DNA of 36,237 nt from assembly GCF_900112165.1 (NCBI RefSeq), contig NZ_FOKY01000010.1:1-36237 (forward strand), in the 5' to 3' direction. Under the pieces are notes generated by a model. The model had not been told where the DNA came from, did not search any database, and saw nothing but the letters and a program-made list of their open reading frames with translations. The position numbers and the translations under genes were made by a program. Source of the DNA: Brevinema andersonii. Lineage in GTDB: Bacteria; Spirochaetota; Brevinematia; Brevinematales; Brevinemataceae. Within the stretch, counting starts at the first letter, position 1; each line of letters starts with the position of its first letter. Shown in pieces: positions 7,911 to 17,042 of this stretch.

Positions 7911-9467
7911 ATGAATGAAAGATTACGCTTTCGTATTTTATCCTTCTGTATTTTTTTTAGTTTTGGGCTGGCTAGTATAAGGCTTTTTCGAATCACCATC
8001 TTCCCTGATGATAGGCTAAAAACATCATATACACGTTCTTTTGTACCGCGCGGTAACATTTATGACAGACGTGGGCGTTTGCTGGCAGGCATTTCATCTA
8101 GCCGTTCGCTTTTTGCGAGACCTGCACGGATACCAAATGAACTTAAAATATACATCAAAAACTACCTGCATTCTACTGGCTATTTTTCAGAAAACGAACT
8201 GACACAATTTGATAAAAATGACAGAAATTTTGTTTATGTGAAACGAGATATGACACCATCTATTACAGCTCCGGTGACAGCATTGCTTCGGGCCCTCAAA
8301 AATGAAGGTTATCTCAGAAATGATGAATTAGGACTTACTTCAGAAGAATCACGTTTTTATCCGTATGATTTTCTATCTGCTATCATTGGAACTCTAGGTC
8401 GCGACAGTGCCGGCTTATATGGCATAGAATATACGCTTAATTCTTCGTTAGAGCAAGGCCTTAATATCACTTCAACGTTAGATGCTGAAATTTCACGAAT
8501 AGCTTATGAAGAACTGAGTAAAGCTGTTGTTGATTCTCAGGCGCAGAGTGGAAGTGTTGCTATTATGGACCTGAAAAAACGCGAAATTCTTGCTTTAGTA
8601 CAAGCAGGTGAATCTCAAAGTCAGGCTTTGTCGACAGCATATATCTACGAACCAGGGTCTGTAATGAAAATTTTCACAGCAGCATTTGCTATGGAGCAAG
8701 GTATTGCTTCAACATCAGAGCCCAAATTCGATGATTACACCCCTTATAAAGTAGGCAATTATATATTTTCAAAGCCAGCTTATGGCTACATTCCCTTATC
8801 TGTTATGATACAAAAATCAGCAAATATTTCATTTGCGAGACTAGCTAGTAAATTCGGAGCTGATGACTATTATTTATGGCTTTCTGAACTGGGCTTCGGG
8901 CAAAAACCAAAATTGCCACTCACTGGGCTTGAAAAAGGAATCTTACATCCTGTTCAAAGTTGGAACAGCCTTTCAAAACCAATGATTGCAATAGGTCAGG
9001 AGATTGGCGTCACTACTTTGCAGTTGCTCATTGCAGCTTCTGTTATTGCAGGTGGCGGTGAATTTATTTCACCGATTATTGTCTCTTCCATCCAAAACAA
9101 CGTAGGCGAAGAAACCCTTGTCATTGAACGTGAATATCAACAGCTTATGCATCCTCAAAAAGCACGCGAACTCTTATATGCCTTGGAAAAAGTCGTCATG
9201 AGAGGTGGTACCGGAAATTTAGCAGCCATTGATGGCATCCGTATTGCTGGGAAAACTGGAACCGGTATGATCGCCGGACATCAAGGATATAGCGTTGGTC
9301 AAAATAATACCGTATTTATCGGATTTTTACCTGTTGAAGATCCACACTTAGCGATCGTTGCTGCCGTCCACAATCCAAAAGGACAATCCCGTTCAGGAGG
9401 TGGTGTTTCAGCTCCGCTTTTTGCTGATATCACAAGACGCATATTACTTTACGCAAATATTAATTAG
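7911..9467 (+). CDS. ftsI: FtsI-type penicillin-binding protein (class B transpeptidase)
   Basis: Cross-links septal peptidoglycan through D,D-transpeptidation; anchored in the inner membrane. Numbered from the ATG at 7911 it is 518 aa. There is a short cytoplasmic tail and one membrane helix (about 8-30), then the dimerisation-domain start RGNIYDRRGRLLAG (about 47-60) and the transpeptidase domain. Catalytic motifs are complete: EPGSVMK (Ser250, SxxK), KSAN (about 302-305, SxN) and GKTGTG (about 447-452). The phrases ARPARI and EPGSVMKIF favour FtsI/SpoVD over the elongation PBP2 (MrdA), and no partner RodA/FtsW is here to settle it. An in-frame TTG at 7893 is possible but the ATG is preferred; the RBS is weak. 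First gene of an operon. Confidence 0.87.
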   Translation: MNERLRFRILSFCIFFSFGLASIRLFRITIFPDDRLKTSYTRSFVPRGNIYDRRGRLLAGISSSRSLFARPARIPNELKIYIKNYLHSTGYFSENELTQFDKNDRNFVYVKRDMTPSITAPVTALLRALKNEGYLRNDELGLTSEESRFYPYDFLSAIIGTLGRDSAGLYGIEYTLNSSLEQGLNITSTLDAEISRIAYEELSKAVVDSQAQSGSVAIMDLKKREILALVQAGESQSQALSTAYIYEPGSVMKIFTAAFAMEQGIASTSEPKFDDYTPYKVGNYIFSKPAYGYIPLSVMIQKSANISFARLASKFGADDYYLWLSELGFGQKPKLPLTGLEKGILHPVQSWNSLSKPMIAIGQEIGVTTLQLLIAASVIAGGGEFISPIIVSSIQNNVGEETLVIEREYQQLMHPQKARELLYALEKVVMRGGTGNLAAIDGIRIAGKTGTGMIAGHQGYSVGQNNTVFIGFLPVEDPHLAIVAAVHNPKGQSRSGGGVSAPLFADITRRILLYANIN

Positions 9468-9496
9468 ATACAATAAATAATTTTAAGGAAATTCTC

Positions 9497-10804
9497 ATGA
9501 AACCTAAAAAAACCACAAAATTCACCAGAGCACTTCAAGATGGATTTTTACTTGTACTACCTCTAGGTATCACTATCGGCATTATCTATTGGTTATGGTC
9601 GTTCATCAAGAAATTTATTCCTGACATGAGCTATTTAGTACCACTTTCATGGAGGGAATTTCCCTATTTCAATAGCATTGTTGATTTAGGTTTTCTCTTG
9701 TTGGTATTTTTACTCATTATAATATTAGGATTTTGGGGTTCAACATTCTTAGGAAAATGGTTTAACAACCTAATCGACAAATTCCTTATGTCGCCAACAG
9801 TAATTCGTCCCGTATATGCTACAGTAAAAAAATTAGCGGAATTATTTTTCAAAAATGAAGATCATGATATTAATGTGAATCTTTCAGAAAGCGTTCTTGT
9901 ACCTTATCCTACCGCAGATTCCAAAACTATCGGCTTTGTAACGTCGGACAATGCCAATCATTTTTTCGGAGAGCAGGATGGACCTAATTGGCTTACTGTT
10001 TATTTGCCTTCATCTCCTATTATTTCTTCAGGATTCTATCTAACCTGTCGAAAATCAGATGTTGAACCTTGTCTCATTTCATCAGCACAAGCATTAACAA
10101 CTGTTCTATCAGCAGGCTCGATACAACAAGATATTGCTCCTACCAGCTTATCCATCCATAAGACAGTTAAAAAAAATCATTTGCAACTACTATTTTTTCA
10201 AGGGCTGCTCTTTTCAACTCCTATCATTGGAACAATTTCCATTTTTACATGGGTATTCAATTCATTATACCGATTTATCCGCTCATTTACAGTACTTTTA
10301 CCTGTTTCCCTACACCATTTTATTCCAGCATCTTATTATAATGCTATCACCAGCATTTTAATTCTTATTATCATGCTTTTAAGTATGGTTCTTATTGGAT
10401 TTCTTGCAGAAAGCGCATTCGGATTATGGATTAAATCCTTATCCAACAGACTTTTCAACAGCATCCCTATGTTTAACACAGTATACTCTTCAGTTGCGAA
10501 AATTGTACAAGCATTTTCATCCGACCCATCAAAAGAAATACGGTTTAATAAAGCGGTATTACTGCCTTTCCCAAACCCCAAAGCATTAGCTATCGGCTTC
10601 GTAACAGCAAATAACAGCTCCGCTATCATGAAAAATGGTCAAGAATATATACCTGTGTTTGTACCAACAACACCCATCCCGACAACAGGCTGGTTTGTCT
10701 CGGTGCCACGGAAACAAGTGAAATTTTTGGATATGCCTATAGAAAAAGCGTTCGGTCTGGTAATTTCTGGAGGCATTCTCAGTGACGAGAAGGATTCAAA
10801 ATGA
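9497..10804 (+). CDS. Tandem DUF502 membrane protein
   Basis: 435 aa containing two copies of the DUF502 domain, which normally occurs once in a protein of about 200 aa. Copy 1 (about 10-215) has two membrane helices, then SPTVIRPVYATVKKL, SVLVPYPTADSKTIGFVTSD and LPSSPIISSGFYL. Copy 2 (about 225-430) has two helices, then SIPMFNTVYSSVAKI, AVLLPFPNPKALAIGFVTA, FVPTTPIPTTGWFVSVPRK and KAFGLVISGGILS. Only copy 2 keeps the canonical VPTTP and ISGG phrases; copy 1 is more diverged. Function of the family is not established. It lies 29 bp after ftsI with AAGGAAA as RBS, and its TGA overlaps the next ATG (ATGA), so the three genes are translationally linked. Confidence 0.88.
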   Translation: MKPKKTTKFTRALQDGFLLVLPLGITIGIIYWLWSFIKKFIPDMSYLVPLSWREFPYFNSIVDLGFLLLVFLLIIILGFWGSTFLGKWFNNLIDKFLMSPTVIRPVYATVKKLAELFFKNEDHDINVNLSESVLVPYPTADSKTIGFVTSDNANHFFGEQDGPNWLTVYLPSSPIISSGFYLTCRKSDVEPCLISSAQALTTVLSAGSIQQDIAPTSLSIHKTVKKNHLQLLFFQGLLFSTPIIGTISIFTWVFNSLYRFIRSFTVLLPVSLHHFIPASYYNAITSILILIIMLLSMVLIGFLAESAFGLWIKSLSNRLFNSIPMFNTVYSSVAKIVQAFSSDPSKEIRFNKAVLLPFPNPKALAIGFVTANNSSAIMKNGQEYIPVFVPTTPIPTTGWFVSVPRKQVKFLDMPIEKAFGLVISGGILSDEKDSK

Positions 10805-12501
10805 CGATAAAATCTGTACTTAACGCAGATAATTCGCATAACTTTATTATATGCGCTCATAATCGTGAAATACGCCTACATTCTATGAGACCTCAAGTTG
10901 AAGCTCAAAAGCTATTTAAGCAACTTCCTTCTAATGCGGATTTAATTTTCATTGGTGGCATAGGCTTGGGCTATATTTTAGATGAAATTCCACAAAATTC
11001 TGAACGCTTTTACCTTATTTTCGAACCTAAAAGTATTATTTTTGATGAGGCATTGCAGAAACTCCCGCAATTGAAAGATATGCTTAAACAGCCAAATATA
11101 ATTCTGATTCAAGATTGCCAGATTCTTTCAGAATTTATGGCACAAAATCGCTTTAAAAATGTAGGATTTTTGATTCACCGTCCGTACATGGATTTATTTC
11201 CACAAGAAATGAAACAAGCTAAAGAAATTGTTGCTGCACGGCTGTCACAACAAGAAATCAGTAATGCAACACTCATTCGTTTTGGAAAAATATGGATCAA
11301 AAATCTATTCCGCAACATGCCACGCTATTTTTCAACACTTAAGCTGATAGATTTTAAAAACAGTTTTGTAGGACAGCCTGCAGTGATCATCGGAGCAGGA
11401 CCTTCACTTGCAGAAGCGCTCCCTTACCTTAAAAAACATAAAGATCATGCTGTATTTATTGCCTGTGATACAGCACTTCCTATGCTGGAAGCTGAGGATA
11501 TTTCTGTAGATTTTGTTATTACTGTTGATCCGCAAGATAAAAATGCATTTTATTTACGATATAGTTCCGACAAACAACACATTCTTATTGCCGATCCAGG
11601 AGTTCATGAAAGTTCCTTTATTGATTATGAAAATCATCAAATTATTCTTATGGATGCAGCTTTGCCTTTCTATCAACTTTTCCAGGACTGCTGGAAACCA
11701 TGTGGATTATTGGCATCAGGAGGCTCGGTTTCGACGTCTGCTTTCGATTTTGCACGTGTTATCGGTGCTGATCCTATTATTTTAGTAGGTCAAGATTTAT
11801 CCTTTACTCAAAAAAAAATTCACAGTCAAGGAAACATTTTAACAGAATTTTCACGGATCAACTTTAACAAATTTCATTCTGCACATACCAGGCATGCTTT
11901 AACGACTTATCCTTCACATGCGCGGCTGATAAAAGGACGGAAACAAAATCAAGTACTTGCCGATGCGCGTTTTTCAGTGTTTAGTGAATGGTTTTCCAAA
12001 GAAATACCCCAAACTAATGCACAAGTTATTATTGCTGGCTTAGAAGGAGCATTTCTTGAAGGAGCAGATCACCGAACGGTGAAGGATGCTTTTTCTATGC
12101 TGAACACCCCTATTCTCAAAAGAGTGATTCAACCTCCGAAAAAACGGCAAAAAAATGCTTTCTATGAGATACTCAATTCCCTCAAAATATCAGTGCAAAC
12201 AATTATTCCTACTGCTCATAAAAATTTAATTATTGCCAAAAAAGCACAAATTTCTAGAAATTTGCAGCAAGCCCAAACCGCTACGGAAACCTTATATTCG
12301 ATTTTATTGCATCCTGAGCACCAAAAAACAGCCCACATTTTGGAGATTGCGATGCAGAATACTGTACAAAAAGCACTGGAATTACAGGATTCATCTGATA
12401 AATCAGAAAAATTAGATATTATCACAGCTATTTGCCAAGAAAATCTTGAATGCTTGAGATTCTTGGAACGCATTATCAAAAAATCACTTTCTCTTAAATA
12501 A
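10801..12501 (+). CDS. DUF115 (MptE-like) motility-associated glycosyltransferase-type protein
   Basis: 566 aa. The central core VGQPAVIIGAGPSLAEALP (about 190-208) followed by FIACDTALPML and VDFVITVDPQ (about 237-245) is the DUF115/MptE-like Rossmann-type domain. Spirochaete versions are commonly annotated as 'motility associated factor glycosyltransferase family protein', and some bacterial DUF115 proteins are flagellin glycosylation (Maf) proteins. The N-terminal part (LIFIGGIGLGYILDEI, about 48-63) is the usual leading domain. The C-terminus is helical and Lys-rich. It starts inside the stop codon of the DUF502 gene (ATGA). The donor and acceptor cannot be read from sequence, and no flagellar gene is next to it, so a flagellar role is inferred from the family only. 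Confidence 0.82.
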   Translation: MTIKSVLNADNSHNFIICAHNREIRLHSMRPQVEAQKLFKQLPSNADLIFIGGIGLGYILDEIPQNSERFYLIFEPKSIIFDEALQKLPQLKDMLKQPNIILIQDCQILSEFMAQNRFKNVGFLIHRPYMDLFPQEMKQAKEIVAARLSQQEISNATLIRFGKIWIKNLFRNMPRYFSTLKLIDFKNSFVGQPAVIIGAGPSLAEALPYLKKHKDHAVFIACDTALPMLEAEDISVDFVITVDPQDKNAFYLRYSSDKQHILIADPGVHESSFIDYENHQIILMDAALPFYQLFQDCWKPCGLLASGGSVSTSAFDFARVIGADPIILVGQDLSFTQKKIHSQGNILTEFSRINFNKFHSAHTRHALTTYPSHARLIKGRKQNQVLADARFSVFSEWFSKEIPQTNAQVIIAGLEGAFLEGADHRTVKDAFSMLNTPILKRVIQPPKKRQKNAFYEILNSLKISVQTIIPTAHKNLIIAKKAQISRNLQQAQTATETLYSILLHPEHQKTAHILEIAMQNTVQKALELQDSSDKSEKLDIITAICQENLECLRFLERIIKKSLSLK

Positions 12502-12515
12502 TTTTTATCCAAAAT

Positions 12516-12545
12516 TTGACATTCCCCTTTTATCTTCAGTATATT
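12516..12545 (+). promoter_or_regulatory. Promoter upstream of β-barrel protein gene
   Basis: TTGACA (12516-12521), an 18-bp spacer, then TATATT (12540-12545). Its consensus -35 begins only 15 bp after the stop of the previous gene, so the downstream gene has its own transcription start. Confidence 0.65.
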
Positions 12546-12594
12546 CAGATATATTAATCACATAAACCGATAAATTAATATTAAGGGGACAACT

Positions 12595-13485
12595 ATGAAA
12601 AAAGCATTAGCATGCATGATTTTTCTGTGCTGCTTTTCAGCACACGTCCACTCTCAAGAAATCGGAATTTTGGATACAAGACCAGCATGGCAAAGGAATA
12701 CTAAACCATTAAATTTGTTTGGAATGGAAGCATATGTCAACACAGGTAACTTAATACAAACAGATTCAGCTACCCGTTGGAAAGCAAACAGTGCAACTTG
12801 GGAAGCTTATTATACTGCTTCCATCCCCAATTATGACTGGATTTCTCTGGGAGCCGGAATGGAAATTGGAGGTTCTATTGGATATGACAATTTTGGAACT
12901 GTTTATAGCCATTCATTAAAAGAAAGTTATTATTTTGTTTTCCAATCTTATTTAAATGTTTCGCCATGGTTTACTCTTCATTTTAATAGTGATGGACGGG
13001 CACAATTTCGACTACGATATACCGCTGATTTTGCCAATCCTGTTCAAGATAATTTCTCTCATTTTCTTTTAACAGAATTTAGATTCGGATTTTTTCTTGC
13101 GGGAAATCAAATCAATCTATCCCATGGAAATATTGATAAATTCTGGATTGATAGCCCTTCTTTAGAGTTGTTGTATTTTATTCAGTTTCATAAAAATGTT
13201 GCCTTTCGTTGGTTTTCGAAATTTTATGTAAATAATGGACTATTTTACAACACTAGCGGCATCACTTCCAAGGAAAGCGTCCCTATGGAACACTATGCGC
13301 GGTTAGATTTTATTTTAGGCAATGGCATTACTTTATGGGCGAGATTGCAATGGAATATTTTTAATACTGATTTTAATGCTTGGGCATTCTATCCTGACAA
13401 AAACCCTTACGACCTGCAAGTAAGGGCAGGCTTAATCCTTATGGTAGACTTTAATCAAACAACAGGAGCTCGGGCTGAAATATAA
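12595..13485 (+). CDS. Putative outer-membrane β-barrel protein (296 aa)
   Basis: A classic signal peptide (KKALACMIFLCCFSA, cleavage near HVHSQ) is followed by a mature chain dominated by alternating hydrophobic/polar β-strands rich in Trp, Tyr and Phe, such as YYTASIPNYDWISLGAGMEI and ITLWARLQWNIFNTDFN. That fits an outer-membrane porin-like barrel. The C-terminus (QTTGARAEI) lacks the usual terminal Phe. No named family is recognised. RBS is AAGGGG, 7 bp before the ATG. It has its own near-consensus promoter and a terminator, so it is monocistronic and possibly well expressed. A periplasmic β-protein is the alternative. Confidence 0.75.
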   Translation: MKKALACMIFLCCFSAHVHSQEIGILDTRPAWQRNTKPLNLFGMEAYVNTGNLIQTDSATRWKANSATWEAYYTASIPNYDWISLGAGMEIGGSIGYDNFGTVYSHSLKESYYFVFQSYLNVSPWFTLHFNSDGRAQFRLRYTADFANPVQDNFSHFLLTEFRFGFFLAGNQINLSHGNIDKFWIDSPSLELLYFIQFHKNVAFRWFSKFYVNNGLFYNTSGITSKESVPMEHYARLDFILGNGITLWARLQWNIFNTDFNAWAFYPDKNPYDLQVRAGLILMVDFNQTTGARAEI

Positions 13486-13500
13486 TTTTTAATAATAACG

Positions 13501-13535
13501 AAAATACAAGAGAACAATTTGCTCTCTTGTATTTT
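13501..13535. terminator. Bidirectional intrinsic terminator
   Basis: A long inverted repeat, AAAATACAAGAG (13501-13512) with CTCTTGTATTTT (13524-13535), pairs perfectly and can extend inward with one mismatch. A-run on one side and T-run on the other let it stop transcription from both the + β-barrel gene and the convergent - HAD gene. Confidence 0.75.
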
Positions 13536-13613
13536 CCAAACTCTTTCCTCCCGACTCCAACATATTAAGAAGGGCGTAATAAATAAAGTCAAAGAGTCAA
13601 AAAAAAAGATTCG

Positions 13614-14465
13614 TTAAAATAATATTTTTTTTTCAATAAAATCTGCAACACCATCTTGATCGTTTGATAATGTAATATCATTTGAGCAAATTTTTACAGC
13701 TTCTTTCGCATTATCCATGGCAACACCCCAACCTACCATCGATAGCATTTCAATATCATTATTATCATCTCCAAACGCTAAGGCTTCATGAATACGAATA
13801 CCATGTTGTTCCAGTAGATGTTCTAATGTTTTGCCCTTATTGACCTTACGATTCATAACTTCAATACACGTCAATGCAGTGTCAGGATTTTTTGGATCAC
13901 GAAACCCTGGAGTAGTAAGAATAGCATAAATATTTTCATCATGCAGATCTTTTAAGTCTTTATAAGCTTGCATAACTTCTTTTTCATAACCTAACAGTAA
14001 AATTTTCACAAAGCGATCCATAGGAGCATTATCTAAAAATCCAAACATCGTTTCCATTTTTTGACCGTTAAGGCGTTTGAGATACTGAGGCAAAATTTCG
14101 TTTTCTTGCTCATAGTAACAAATATCATCAGCAAAAGCCAAAACCAGTAAATTGTTGGTACGTGCAATATGGATTGCATCCTTTGCTTCTTGAAGGTCTA
14201 CAGTAATCGTACGAATTGTTTTATTTTGCCTAAGATCATAGATACAAGCACCATTATATGTAATCATATAATCTTCCAGACCAATTTGCCGTGCATAACT
14301 AATAGCTGCAGGAGTACTTCTGCCCGTGACAATAAATATTTTTCGGCCAGTCTTGATGAGATTCTTAATTGTTGTCTCGGTTCTGGGAGTGCAGATCTCT
14401 TGACTATTAATCAGCGTACCATCGATATCTATTCCGACCGCTTTTATTTTTTTTGGATCAAACAT
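13614..14465 (-). CDS. Cof-type HAD-superfamily phosphatase
   Basis: 283 aa, the standard size for a Cof/YidA (HAD IIB) hydrolase. Motif I is DIDGT (13-17; nucleophile Asp13 and acid/base Asp15). Motif II is FIVTGRS (44-50). Motif III Lys lies in VNKGKTL (about 208-214). Motif IV is FGDDNND (231-237), which binds Mg2+. A type-IIB cap lies between about 85 and 190. Such enzymes dephosphorylate sugar phosphates, nucleotides or flavin/PLP intermediates; the substrate cannot be told from sequence. RBS is AGGAGG, well spaced, with a promoter directly upstream. It is divergent from the GHL10 gene and separated from the β-barrel gene by the bidirectional terminator. Confidence 0.9.
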   Translation of the reverse strand: MFDPKKIKAVGIDIDGTLINSQEICTPRTETTIKNLIKTGRKIFIVTGRSTPAAISYARQIGLEDYMITYNGACIYDLRQNKTIRTITVDLQEAKDAIHIARTNNLLVLAFADDICYYEQENEILPQYLKRLNGQKMETMFGFLDNAPMDRFVKILLLGYEKEVMQAYKDLKDLHDENIYAILTTPGFRDPKNPDTALTCIEVMNRKVNKGKTLEHLLEQHGIRIHEALAFGDDNNDIEMLSMVGWGVAMDNAKEAVKICSNDITLSNDQDGVADFIEKKILF

Positions 14466-14486
14466 CGGTACCTCCTATCTGCGCAT

Positions 14487-14515
14487 ATTATAACATTATT
14501 TTTCGATGAAATCAA
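14487..14515 (-). promoter_or_regulatory. Promoter of the HAD phosphatase gene
   Basis: On the minus strand, TTGATT (14515-14510), a 17-bp spacer, then TATAAT (14492-14487), 21 bp before the ATG. The consensus -10 is the strongest part. Confidence 0.55.
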
Positions 14516-14579
14516 TTATAAAGAAATCTCATTTTTTTCCGTCAATATAAAAAAGGTTTGATCTTTTGGCAGGTTTTTA

Positions 14580-16109
14580 ATGAAGAAATTATTAATATAT
14601 ATTCTACTTGTTTCGGCACCGGCATACGGAACACATCCTAAACGTGAATTCAGAGGTGTCTGGATTGCTACTGTATTCAATATTGATTGGCCATCAAAAA
14701 AAGGACTTTCCCCCGAAATTCAAAAACAAGAATTGATTAAACACTTAGACAACCTGCGAGATATGAAAATGAATGCGGCTATTCTACAGATCAAACCAAC
14801 TTCCGATTCTTTTTACCGCTCAAAACTATCACCTTGGTCGCGGTATCTGACAGGCATTCAAGGTAAGGATCCTCTTTATGATCCTTTGGCATTTTTCATT
14901 GAAGAAGCTCAAAAACGCGCTCTGGAAACACATGTTTGGATTAATCCGTTCAGAATTCTGAATGGTGAACCGTTTGATTCTCTTGATAAAAATCATATAG
15001 CCCGCAAAAATTCTGACTGGATTATTAATTATGATGGCCGTTATTACTTTGACCCTGGAAATCCCAATGTACAAGCTTATATTCAGAAAGAAGTGATGGA
15101 AATTGTGCGAAACTATGATATTGATGTTATTCATATGGACGATTATTTTTATCCTTATAAAGTATTCAAAAATAATCAATTAGTTCCCTTCAATGACAAA
15201 AAATCATGGGAAAAATATGGCAAAAATAAATTTAAATCAAAAGATGATTGGCGCCGGAATAATACAGCTACGTTCGTAAAAAATATGTCTGAAGCCATTA
15301 AAAAAGAAAAATCTTATGTAAAATTCGGAATCAGTCCATTTGGAGTTTGGAGAAACCAAGATACTGATCCTCGTGGTTCTAAAACTAAATCAGGCCAAAC
15401 GAATTATGATGATCTTTTTGCTGATATTTTGAAATGGATTGAAAACAAATGGATCGATTATGTTGCCCCTCAAATATACTGGGATTTTACCACTAAAAAT
15501 GCTGAATTTGATATGCTGGTCGATTGGTGGGCCAATGCTGTAAAAAATCAAGTTGATCTGTATATCGGCATTGGTGTTTATAAGCTTCACGAGCAGCAAT
15601 GGCCGCTCAGTTCTATCAAAAAACAAGTCGAATACATCCGAAAAAAAGATGCAATCGATGGTGTTATTTACTACAGCAGCAAATGGATGCTCAATAATAC
15701 AAAAGGCATTAAACAGGATATTATTTCCAATATTCATCCATATCCTACTTTAATTCCCACAAAATCAGCATTAAAAGCGCCACAATCCCCTATTAACTTC
15801 AAAGAAACTATTTCTAATAATAAAAGGATACTCACATGGGATACTCAAGATCAAACAAATATTCGTTACTTTGTTATTTATGAATTCCCTGATATCGAAG
15901 CGGCTGATATTACTAATCCGAGTTATATTTTAACTAAAATTCCAGCAGATATACGAAGTTTTGAAGTAGAGTTCAAGATTAATTATAACTACGGAATAAC
16001 AGCTGTCTCCCGAATGCATCATGAAAGTGAGCTCACAATTAACAATAAGATAACAGAGAATGATGGTCTAACAGAATTAGATAATATTTTAGATTCTATT
16101 ATTCAATGA
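14580..16109 (+). CDS. Secreted GHL10-type (DUF187) glycoside hydrolase-like protein
   Basis: 509 aa with a signal peptide (MKKLLIYILLVSAPAYG). The catalytic barrel (about 20-390) carries the GHL10/PF02638 landmarks: REFRGVWIATVFNIDWP (about 22-38), THVWINPFRI (about 119-128), YFDPGNPNVQAYI (about 156-168), DVIHMDDYFYPY (about 182-193, probable acidic active-site pair), GISPFGVWRN and YVAPQIYWDF. A C-terminal β-domain (about 395-500, with ILTWDTQDQTNIRYFVIYE) looks like an Fn3-type module. Relatives are thought to act on envelope or matrix polysaccharides, but the exact bond cut is not certain. A modest RBS (GGCAGG) precedes the ATG. Confidence 0.88.
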   Translation: MKKLLIYILLVSAPAYGTHPKREFRGVWIATVFNIDWPSKKGLSPEIQKQELIKHLDNLRDMKMNAAILQIKPTSDSFYRSKLSPWSRYLTGIQGKDPLYDPLAFFIEEAQKRALETHVWINPFRILNGEPFDSLDKNHIARKNSDWIINYDGRYYFDPGNPNVQAYIQKEVMEIVRNYDIDVIHMDDYFYPYKVFKNNQLVPFNDKKSWEKYGKNKFKSKDDWRRNNTATFVKNMSEAIKKEKSYVKFGISPFGVWRNQDTDPRGSKTKSGQTNYDDLFADILKWIENKWIDYVAPQIYWDFTTKNAEFDMLVDWWANAVKNQVDLYIGIGVYKLHEQQWPLSSIKKQVEYIRKKDAIDGVIYYSSKWMLNNTKGIKQDIISNIHPYPTLIPTKSALKAPQSPINFKETISNNKRILTWDTQDQTNIRYFVIYEFPDIEAADITNPSYILTKIPADIRSFEVEFKINYNYGITAVSRMHHESELTINNKITENDGLTELDNILDSIIQ

Positions 16110-16121
16110 TCTCAAAAAAAT

Positions 16122-16147
16122 AAAAATTATAGTTATGTATAATTTTT
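16122..16147. terminator. AT-only hairpin after the GHL10 gene
   Basis: A perfect 10-bp inverted repeat AAAAATTATA/TATAATTTTT with loop GTTATG, 12 bp after the stop codon. The stem has no G-C pairs, so it is a weak terminator by normal rules; its position is what supports the call. Confidence 0.45.
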
Positions 16148-16469
16148 AAGAACAGTATTTGAAAGAATATGAATATTCTTTCTGAATTTCATTAATATAT
16201 CTTATATAGATCTTTTTATTATATGCGATTCATTTTCTTTCAAACCGCAGCCATTCTGCCATTCACGCAATATCCTACCTCCATACTTTTTTGAAAAAAA
16301 GATCTAGCAACTTATAAATCTGCTGTTAATAGCTGTTAATAAAAGAAATATCTTTATAAAGTATTATTTTGACCTTACATGACATTAGGCACAAAATAAT
16401 AATTAAATCAAACTTGGAAAATAATAGAAGATTATTTTAAATAATACTGTTTTTATAAGCATTATTATA
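16148..16469. other. Intergenic region with palindrome, no gene seen
   Basis: AT-rich with stops in all frames and no ORF I can support. It contains a 22-bp palindrome, GAAAGAATAT-GA-ATATTCTTTC (16161-16182), that could be an operator or second hairpin, and a repeated CTGTTAATAG-like stretch near 16322-16340. Nothing else is recognisable before the promoter at 16470. Confidence 0.5.
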
Positions 16470-16499
16470 TTGACATTTCCTATTGATATAAGCTATAAT
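16470..16499 (+). promoter_or_regulatory. Consensus promoter of small lipoprotein gene
   Basis: TTGACA (16470-16475), an 18-bp spacer, then TATAAT (16494-16499). Both hexamers are perfect sigma-70 consensus; with the strong RBS (AGGAGG) downstream, this suggests high expression. Confidence 0.8.
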
Positions 16500-16528
16500 G
16501 AGTATATTAATTTCATAGGAGGCTTCTT

Positions 16529-17008
16529 ATGCGTTTACTCACTCTCCCTTTGATGGTTTTGGGATTTCTAGCCATGACGTCTTGCAAATTTTTTCAAGAC
16601 TATAATGGCAACGGTAGTGGTATAGTCTTGGATGGGAATGCTTTAACGTTTATTGCAAACTTCAAAAAACAAGATCTTTATGTCACTTCTATGAATCAAG
16701 ACTTGAGCAATCAAGCAATTATTGACATATTTACAGGAGATATCATTCTCAATTCCGCCAGTTCAAGTGCATACGGTGGAAATCTCAAGTTTGTACGCTC
16801 ACTGAGCGGTACAAAAGCTGTGTACCGTATTATCAGTGGTAGCAGCAGTGGGAAATATGCTCTATTACATTATGATCATTTAAACAGATCCTCTCATAGT
16901 GAGGCTGTCATTCTCTCTAGTTCTTTTGTAGACGATGACTCACAATTATCAGAATCCACCGCAATAACTCAAGGTTCCGGTGATCTTTACGGTAAGGTAT
17001 CAAGTTAG
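16529..17008 (+). CDS. Small lipoprotein resembling one module of the giant lipoprotein
   Basis: 159 aa with a signal peptide and lipobox LAMTSC (lipidated Cys19). The mature part has no named family. Its segment LKFVRSLSGTKAVYRI followed by GSSSGKYALLHY resembles, in order and spacing, the repeated core of the 2974-aa lipoprotein at 24211-33135 (for example YKVRMISDLSETKGVIQF then QQYGLLEI, and GIFKL-type strands followed by GKYV). This suggests a single-module relative, but it is an eye alignment, not a search. The gene is monocistronic, with consensus promoter, AGGAGG RBS 8 bp upstream and a strong terminator, so probably an abundant surface or periplasmic lipoprotein. Confidence 0.75.
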   Translation: MRLLTLPLMVLGFLAMTSCKFFQDYNGNGSGIVLDGNALTFIANFKKQDLYVTSMNQDLSNQAIIDIFTGDIILNSASSSAYGGNLKFVRSLSGTKAVYRIISGSSSGKYALLHYDHLNRSSHSEAVILSSSFVDDDSQLSESTAITQGSGDLYGKVSS

Positions 17009-17042
17009 TGGATAATTATATTCCTAATACAAATAAAAGAAC

